From Roseburia zhanii (lineage in GTDB: Bacteria; Bacillota; Clostridia; Lachnospirales; Lachnospiraceae), in the NCBI RefSeq assembly GCF_014287635.1, contig NZ_JACOPH010000006.1, positions 62,001-126,000 on the forward strand: a stretch of DNA of 64,000 nt, in the 5' to 3' direction. This document shows positions 59,236-64,000 of this stretch, piece by piece. Both the position numbers and the translations under genes were made by a program. The notes under the pieces were generated by a model. It did not search any database. It was not told the DNA's origin and saw nothing but the letters and a program-made list of their open reading frames with translations. Every line of letters starts with the position of its first letter. Position 1 is the first letter of the stretch.

Positions 59236-62133
59236 TTAATATGCCTTTACTTTGACTTTAGCTGAAAGTCCGCTGTTTTTAAATAATTTCTTGTAAGTGG
59301 ATAATTTCTTTTTCGGTACTTTGATCGTCTTTGCTTTTGTGATTCCCTTAAATGTACTCTTAGAAAGTGTCTTTGCTGTCAGTTTTGTGGATTTTATCGT
59401 AATTGTTTTTAACTTCTTACAGCCGGTAAAGACATTTGCTCCCATCTTTGATACATTCTTACCGACCGTAACGGTCTTAAGTTTCTTGTTATTCTTAAAT
59501 GCATTCTTTGCGATCGACGTTACTTTATAAGTCACACCATTGATCTTGATCGTATCCGGTACGACGATCTTTGTCTGTTTTTTGTTCTTCGGTGCCTTAT
59601 ATTCTACTTCATAGGCATTATCGGTATTCTTCTTGATAGTATAGGAAGCTCCATCTGCCTGATTCACAACCACCTGTCCGATGGTAAGTGTATCTGCGGC
59701 CTGGTTTGGACCATCTGCCGTCTGATTATTCTTATCTGTCGTTGTCTGATCATTCTTACTGCTATCGAACGGCTGTCTATTGGTGGTTTCTTCCTTCTTG
59801 ATCACCGGAATCACGACTGCTGCTTTCTGATAGCCGCACACGCTGCATTCCTCATGGCTGCTGCCTTCGATACTCTCTGTTGCCTGACGGTCGATGACCG
59901 TCTTGAATGTATGCTCTGCCTGTTCTAATTTCTTTCCACATTCATTTTTGCATTCTTTCCAATGTACCTTTTCGTCCTTTGACCAAACTGCATCTGTGGT
60001 ATCATGTCCGAGTGGGTTCAAGGTCACTGTCTTTGTCTGAACCTCAAATGCCGGATTTGCAAATTCTGCTCTGTAATCTCTTTTACCACTGGTTTCGCAT
60101 CCTGCTTTTTCTTCGGTATAGGTTGCTGTTACAGTTTCATTTTCTGCTTTTTTACATCTCTTACAGATCCTGCTTGCCGTACAGCTCATTTCACTTTCAT
60201 TCCATGCATACTGTGATTCATCATAATCATGTCCGAGTGGGTTCAAGATCACTGTCTTTGTCTGAACCTCAAATGCCGGATTTGCAAATTCTGCTCTGTA
60301 ATCTCTCTTACCACTGGTTTCACATCCTGCTGCTTCCTCTGTATAGGCTGCAATGTCAGTTTCATCTTCTACTTTGTTACAGCCTTCACAGATCCTGCTT
60401 GCCGTACAGCTCATTTTACTTTCATCCCATGCATACTGTGGCTCATCATAGTGATGTGCGTTTGTATTGCTGTATATACTGCCATCCTGATATACGGTCG
60501 TGCCGCCTAATACCGGAGTCAGATCCTTTCCAATCTCCTGTCCCCAGAGTAATTTGCTATTCCGGCTATCTCCACTTCCATCCAGCAGATACGCAACCTC
60601 TCCTTCCATGAATGCTTTCTCTGTCTTTATGATCTCGCCGTCCCAAGGAGATGTATTCTTCTCCATACAGTAACAATTTGATATCTTGCCGATGATTTCC
60701 TCTTTCTCCTCTTCTCCGTTACCGATCAGTGGATATTTCGTTGTATGATAGCAATGCTTAATATTGACACCACTAAATTTCCCTACAACACCACCAACGT
60801 CTGTGGCATTTTCTCCGGTTACCTTTACAGTTCCTATATTGAACGAATTTTCCAGACTGGTATTGCTGTCCCATGATCCGATCACGCCGCCGGTATACTT
60901 GCCTGTATTCGTGACATCTCCCATATTTCCATATTTACTACCATCTGAATTGCTGCCCTTTCTTCCGATCACACCGCCGACATTATCTCCATTTCCTTCC
61001 ACAGCTCCCTTATTTAAAATGAATCCATCCGTAGAAGTCATCGGTGCAGAATATGCATACTCCCCGACAACTCCACCGACACTATTTTTACCTATGATCC
61101 TGCCGGTATTGATCACGCCCTTTGCTGCCTGAATTTGACAGTTACTGTTATCAGAACTTGTCATATGCCCTCCAATACCACCAACACTTGTAATTGCTGC
61201 TGTCACTTCTCCTTTATTCTGTAACATTCCATTCCGGGAAATTATAGATGTATCAATTCCATATCCGATCAATCCGCCTGCTCCCATAGAAGTATTGCTT
61301 CCCATACTAGATATCTTACCCGTATTGATGATATCCGCATCCGCTTGAATGGACGCAAGATCTGCATATCCGATCAAACCTCCGACATATCCACTTGATT
61401 TAGCAGTTATAGCTCCAGAATTGAGAATACCCTCATGGACGATCACCTTCATTCCACCACTAGCCTGACCGACAAGTCCGCCTACATTCGCTGTCCCTGT
61501 AACTGCACCTGTATTACTGATCGAGGTATCGGATTCGATCTGTGCTCTGCTTGCATATCCAACCAAACCTCCTGCCTGACCTCCTTGTGCGGTTATATCT
61601 GCTTTATTGTTACAGTTTACGATTTTTGCATCACGACATGCCTGACCACAGATACCTCCTACACTATCCCAGCCTTTAGAACTTCCTGCAGTGGTGACAT
61701 TTCTTATCTCTCCACCACTGCCTAGTATGCCAAACAAACCGGCATTATTGTTAATGCTTCTGTCCGCATGGATCGTGATCTCTGCTCCATTACCATCGAA
61801 AACTCCTGTATAGGAAACGGTGGAATCTCCGATCGGGCTCCATGTTAAGTCTTTCTTTTCTCCACGTACTGTTGTATCGATCTCTGTTACACCATCTGCA
61901 ACTTTCGCACACTGATTTCTATCAGAAGATGCTTTTACAATCTCTGCGAACTGCCACAGATCCTCCGATCCGGTGATCACATACGGATCATCTGCCGTTC
62001 CACTTCCCTGTAATTCCTCTGCCGCATATACTGTCATACTTCCCTGACTGCCTGTCACAATGCCTGCCACAGCCAGAAAGCCCACTAACATGCCGCCTGC
62101 CATTTTCCTGCTTATCATTTTTGTCATTTTCAA
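59236..62133 (-). CDS. Secreted GLUG-repeat surface protein with His/Cys repeats and the shared C-terminal module
   Basis: About 965 residues. A signal peptide ends near MTVYAAE. A GLUG beta-helix of about 400 residues has many variants of GGLVGYAS, GGIGGHMT and GGVVGEYA. Next are two tandem 75-residue repeats (HDYDESQYAWNESEMSC, RICxxC, YRAEFANPAFEVQTKTV) with a partial third. Then CSVCGYQKA, a short linker and the BspA-type C-terminal module (NGVTYKVTSIAKNAFKNNKK onward). No sortase motif. TTG at 62133 is the better-spaced start (eight bases from GGAGG); ATG at 62127 is next. Likely an adhesin. Confidence 0.8.
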   Translation of the reverse strand: MKMTKMISRKMAGGMLVGFLAVAGIVTGSQGSMTVYAAEELQGSGTADDPYVITGSEDLWQFAEIVKASSDRNQCAKVADGVTEIDTTVRGEKKDLTWSPIGDSTVSYTGVFDGNGAEITIHADRSINNNAGLFGILGSGGEIRNVTTAGSSKGWDSVGGICGQACRDAKIVNCNNKADITAQGGQAGGLVGYASRAQIESDTSISNTGAVTGTANVGGLVGQASGGMKVIVHEGILNSGAITAKSSGYVGGLIGYADLASIQADADIINTGKISSMGSNTSMGAGGLIGYGIDTSIISRNGMLQNKGEVTAAITSVGGIGGHMTSSDNSNCQIQAAKGVINTGRIIGKNSVGGVVGEYAYSAPMTSTDGFILNKGAVEGNGDNVGGVIGRKGSNSDGSKYGNMGDVTNTGKYTGGVIGSWDSNTSLENSFNIGTVKVTGENATDVGGVVGKFSGVNIKHCYHTTKYPLIGNGEEEKEEIIGKISNCYCMEKNTSPWDGEIIKTEKAFMEGEVAYLLDGSGDSRNSKLLWGQEIGKDLTPVLGGTTVYQDGSIYSNTNAHHYDEPQYAWDESKMSCTASRICEGCNKVEDETDIAAYTEEAAGCETSGKRDYRAEFANPAFEVQTKTVILNPLGHDYDESQYAWNESEMSCTASRICKRCKKAENETVTATYTEEKAGCETSGKRDYRAEFANPAFEVQTKTVTLNPLGHDTTDAVWSKDEKVHWKECKNECGKKLEQAEHTFKTVIDRQATESIEGSSHEECSVCGYQKAAVVIPVIKKEETTNRQPFDSSKNDQTTTDKNNQTADGPNQAADTLTIGQVVVNQADGASYTIKKNTDNAYEVEYKAPKNKKQTKIVVPDTIKINGVTYKVTSIAKNAFKNNKKLKTVTVGKNVSKMGANVFTGCKKLKTITIKSTKLTAKTLSKSTFKGITKAKTIKVPKKKLSTYKKLFKNSGLSAKVKVKAY
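60003..60452. repeat. Two tandem 225-bp repeats inside the GLUG surface protein
   Basis: Units 60003-60227 and 60228-60452. The first 80 bases of each (from CATGTCCGAGTGGGTTCAAG) are almost identical and the rest is diverged. Each codes 75 residues with two CxxC-like pairs. Confidence 0.85.
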
Positions 62134-62210
62134 ATTCAGTGCCTCCTTTTTGATTTCATGTACTCTCGAAATTTTTTGTTTCGATGCTTCCGAAAGCACA
62201 CTTTCATCTG

Positions 62211-62244
62211 CTCTTAGAATTCTCCATTTATAAGATTCTAAGAG
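62211..62244. promoter_or_regulatory. Inverted repeat in the leader of the GLUG surface protein
   Basis: CTCTTAGAAT (62211-62220) and ATTCTAAGAG (62235-62244) are perfect 10-bp arms, with a 14-base spacer that holds TATAAA on the minus strand. It lies 78 bases before the start. It could be an operator around a -10 or an mRNA hairpin. Nothing else was seen in 62134-62335. Confidence 0.5.
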
Positions 62245-62335
62245 TATTTTCTGATAACACTTTTATCTTAGCAAACCAATCATGCTTCTGTCTACTTAGA
62301 CTAAAGTTAAGGTTTTTATATGACAATAACCAAAC

Positions 62336-63352
62336 CTACTGTCTGGATAGCTCCTTTTCACTGCACCCATACTGCTTTATCATACGCTTTGCTTCTGCCT
62401 TCATCTGTTCTACAACTTCTTCTGATCCTATGATCTGAATACCCTCGCCTAAGGAAAATACCCAGCCTAAGAACTGCCGGCTGACATATACATTCACATT
62501 TACCGTAAAATGTTCTTCATCTGCCGGTATCATCATCACATCTTTGCCAAAGCGGTCTATGATCACACCGGATAAATGATTACTGACTAATAGTTTGACC
62601 GTCTGCTCTTTTCCCCCGAACATGCCAAAACTCTTTTTTGCATAAGCTGCCAGATCCAGCTTCTGAAAATGCTCCTTTCCTTCCCTGACTTCCTCTGATG
62701 TTTTGATATGCAGCATCTTATCTACCCGGTAATGCTTGATCTTATCGGCTTTATCATCATAACCCACCAGATAATAATTTTCATTCTCCCACAAAAGTCC
62801 CCATGGACTGATGTGATACCAGCCGCCATCATGCCGCAGTTCCATTTCTTTTTTCACATTCCACTGAAAATACTGGAATCTGATCTTTTTATTTTCTGAG
62901 ATTGCATTATGGATCGCATCTATCGTATAGTAGATACTCTCATTCATCGTCTTGATCCTGCCCGACACAAATACCTGTCTTTGCAGTTTCTGTGCATCAT
63001 ATTTACTGACTAATTTTTCTAATTTTCTGATCAGGGCATTCGTTTTCTTTTCTGTGATAAATTTCGATGACTGAATGGCATCTACTAATAATTTCAATTC
63101 CGGCAGTTCAAATGGACGGTCTACCACATGATAATGATAGCGGTTTCCAACCGGTTCCCCTTCGACTTCAATACCAAGTACCTCTAAATCCCGCAGATCG
63201 GCATAGACGCTCTTGCGGTCTGCTGTGATATCATACTCTGCTAATGCTGCCATGATCTGCGGCATCGTAATAAAATGATCCTCATCTGTCTGTTCCTGCA
63301 TGATCTGTGCAAGACGGTATAATTTAAACTTCTGTTTCGATCCTTTTGGCAC
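62336..63352 (-). CDS. WYL-domain transcriptional regulator
   Basis: 338 residues from a GTG start with GGGAG six to eight bases upstream. The N-terminal HTH_11-type winged helix (ITMPQIMAALAEYDITADRK, then VYADLRDLEVLGIEVEG) is followed by a WYL domain with WYHISPWGLLWENENYYLVG and a C-terminal WCX extension. WYL domains bind nucleic acids or nucleotides and control defence, DNA-damage or metabolic genes. The GLUG surface protein gene starts 200 bases downstream on the same strand, so it is a possible target. Confidence 0.9.
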   Translation of the reverse strand: MPKGSKQKFKLYRLAQIMQEQTDEDHFITMPQIMAALAEYDITADRKSVYADLRDLEVLGIEVEGEPVGNRYHYHVVDRPFELPELKLLVDAIQSSKFITEKKTNALIRKLEKLVSKYDAQKLQRQVFVSGRIKTMNESIYYTIDAIHNAISENKKIRFQYFQWNVKKEMELRHDGGWYHISPWGLLWENENYYLVGYDDKADKIKHYRVDKMLHIKTSEEVREGKEHFQKLDLAAYAKKSFGMFGGKEQTVKLLVSNHLSGVIIDRFGKDVMMIPADEEHFTVNVNVYVSRQFLGWVFSLGEGIQIIGSEEVVEQMKAEAKRMIKQYGCSEKELSRQ

Positions 63353-63426
63353 GCTCCCGCTCTCCCTTCATCTATGATAGGAACAGTATAACATGGTTAA
63401 GCAGAATACCGTAAACCTTTTTACAC

Positions 63427-63528
63427 TTAATCGTTCATGTACTCAAAATAATCGGCTTCACTGGCAAACAAGATATATCTGCCTTCTACAAATCCCATAT
63501 AACCATCACTTGTATTAAATCCCTTCAT
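63427..63528 (-). CDS. Small protein, 33 residues
   Basis: It begins MKGFNTSDGYMGFVEGRYIL and ends FASEADYFEYMND. A clear GGAGG site lies eight bases before the ATG. The Tyr/Phe/Gly-rich, acidic composition and tidy site make it a real gene rather than chance. I recall similar short proteins in related genomes but know no function. It precedes the WYL regulator by 74 bases and follows the recQ terminator. Confidence 0.65.
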   Translation of the reverse strand: MKGFNTSDGYMGFVEGRYILFASEADYFEYMND

Positions 63529-63591
63529 TGTCAGTTCCTCCATTTTTCTGAAATAAGATCTTTAAGTTCCCTTTGATGGTCATACTTTACC

Positions 63592-63625
63592 AAAACAGGT
63601 GGGGTATAAAAACCCCACCTGTTTT
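63592..63625. terminator. Terminator of recQ
   Basis: AAAACAGGTGGGG (63592-63604) pairs perfectly with CCCCACCTGTTTT (63613-63625) over an 8-base loop. The Ts are part of the stem end on both strands, so it can work both ways. Confidence 0.85.
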
Positions 63626-63647
63626 CTGGTATTCATAAACGATGATT

Positions 63648-64000
63648 CTATTTTTGTTTCAGTTCGGGACAGGTTTCCACAAACGCTTCTATTTCAGCAA
63701 GAAATCTTTCCCCGTATTTCATATATTTATGCTCCCCCACTCCCGAAACAGCTAACATTTCCTGTCTGGAAGAAGGTACCCTTACAGCCATATCGATCAG
63801 TGTCTTATCATTGAATACGATATACGGCGGCATATTCTCCTTACGTGCAATCTCAAGCCGGAGTGCCCGAAGCTTATCAAACAGCCTGTATCCGGCAGAT
63901 GTAAGCGATTCCGTACCTTTTGATTTCTTTTTAGCTTTCTCTGGTTTTGCCGGTAATTTATCTTCATCTGTGATCTTAACAAGCACCTTTGTTTCAGGAT
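63648..64000 (-). CDS. recQ: RecQ-family helicase, C-terminal part with HRDC domain (cut by window edge)
   Basis: The last 117 codons of a gene that continues to the right. A Lys-rich linker (KPEKAKKKSKG) precedes an HRDC domain: LFDKLRALRLEIARKENMPP, YIVFNDKTLIDMAVRVPSSR, and MLAVSGVGEHKYMKYGERFL. This is the usual C-terminus of RecQ DNA helicases, which bind DNA with the HRDC domain. The helicase core lies outside the window, so another HRDC protein cannot be fully excluded. A terminator follows 22 bases after the stop. Confidence 0.82.
   Translation of the reverse strand, partial: PETKVLVKITDEDKLPAKPEKAKKKSKGTESLTSAGYRLFDKLRALRLEIARKENMPPYIVFNDKTLIDMAVRVPSSRQEMLAVSGVGEHKYMKYGERFLAEIEAFVETCPELKQK

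Noticed and set aside
59907..60611. A 234-codon plus-strand frame opposite the GLUG surface protein
   Set aside because: It is the mirror of the tandem 225-bp repeats, has no ribosome site and an implausible His/Leu/Phe/Tyr composition.

Overview
The window looks like chromosome from a low-GC, spore-forming, Gram-positive gut Clostridium relative, most probably a Lachnospiraceae (inference). The reasons are strong AGGAGG ribosome sites, Veg, a SipL-type spore protein, a CotF-like spore coat protein, signal peptides followed by BspA-type C-terminal modules, and the HMA, WYL and TIGR04076 genes usual in that family. No rRNA, tRNA, phage, IS transposase or CRISPR array was seen. Most genes lie on the minus strand.

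Layout. 1-1.4 kb: a MacB/FtsX-type ABC exporter (permease cut by the window edge) and a small heavy-metal-binding protein whose promoter carries an inverted repeat. 1.6-9.5 kb: a seven-gene minus-strand run (response regulator, sensor kinase, MBOAT acyltransferase, SGNH-like protein, DASS anion transporter, adenylate-forming enzyme, acyl carrier protein). It has the logic of the dlt system but with a transporter and an altered activating enzyme. 9.8-12.1 kb: a radical SAM protein and its TIGR03915-type partner under a promoter with two LexA-like boxes. 12.2-15.3 kb: trkA-trkH. 15.3-18.4 kb: aldo/keto reductase, aroK, aroE and an unknown gene. 18.4-19.2 kb: a possible structured RNA and a CotF-like gene.

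19.2-35.2 kb is a tightly packed minus-strand locus. In transcription order it has a large secreted beta-helix/LRR protein, a family 8 glycosyltransferase, a paralogous secreted protein, a LuxR-type ATPase regulator, a giant membrane sensor (S-component-like domain, beta-propeller, Y_Y_Y, HD-GYP), a membrane-tethered PnrA/BMP-like binding protein without an ABC partner, and a DUF4474 protein. It reads as a self-contained surface-protein and signalling system, and with the dlt-like operon it is the best candidate for something undescribed.

35.2-40.6 kb: purine permease, apt, map, a SurA-like protein, yqeY and a PcsB-like NlpC/P60 hydrolase. 41-46 kb: a giant secreted GH127 beta-L-arabinofuranosidase. 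46-48.5 kb: SipL-like protein, veg and a PrcB-like lipoprotein. 48.7-51.8 kb: plsC converging on murF and ddl. 52-55.3 kb: an XRE regulator and a GntR-ABC cassette. 55.5-59 kb: a RACo-like corrinoid-protein activator, two small proteins and an HD hydrolase. 59-64 kb: a GLUG/LRR surface protein, a WYL regulator, a 33-residue protein and the 3' end of recQ.

Five intergenic stem-loop elements of 100-190 bp (about 9.6, 16.4, 40.7, 53.2 and 55.4 kb) appear to belong to one dispersed repeat family. Four large secreted proteins of different architecture share one C-terminal module of about 100 residues.
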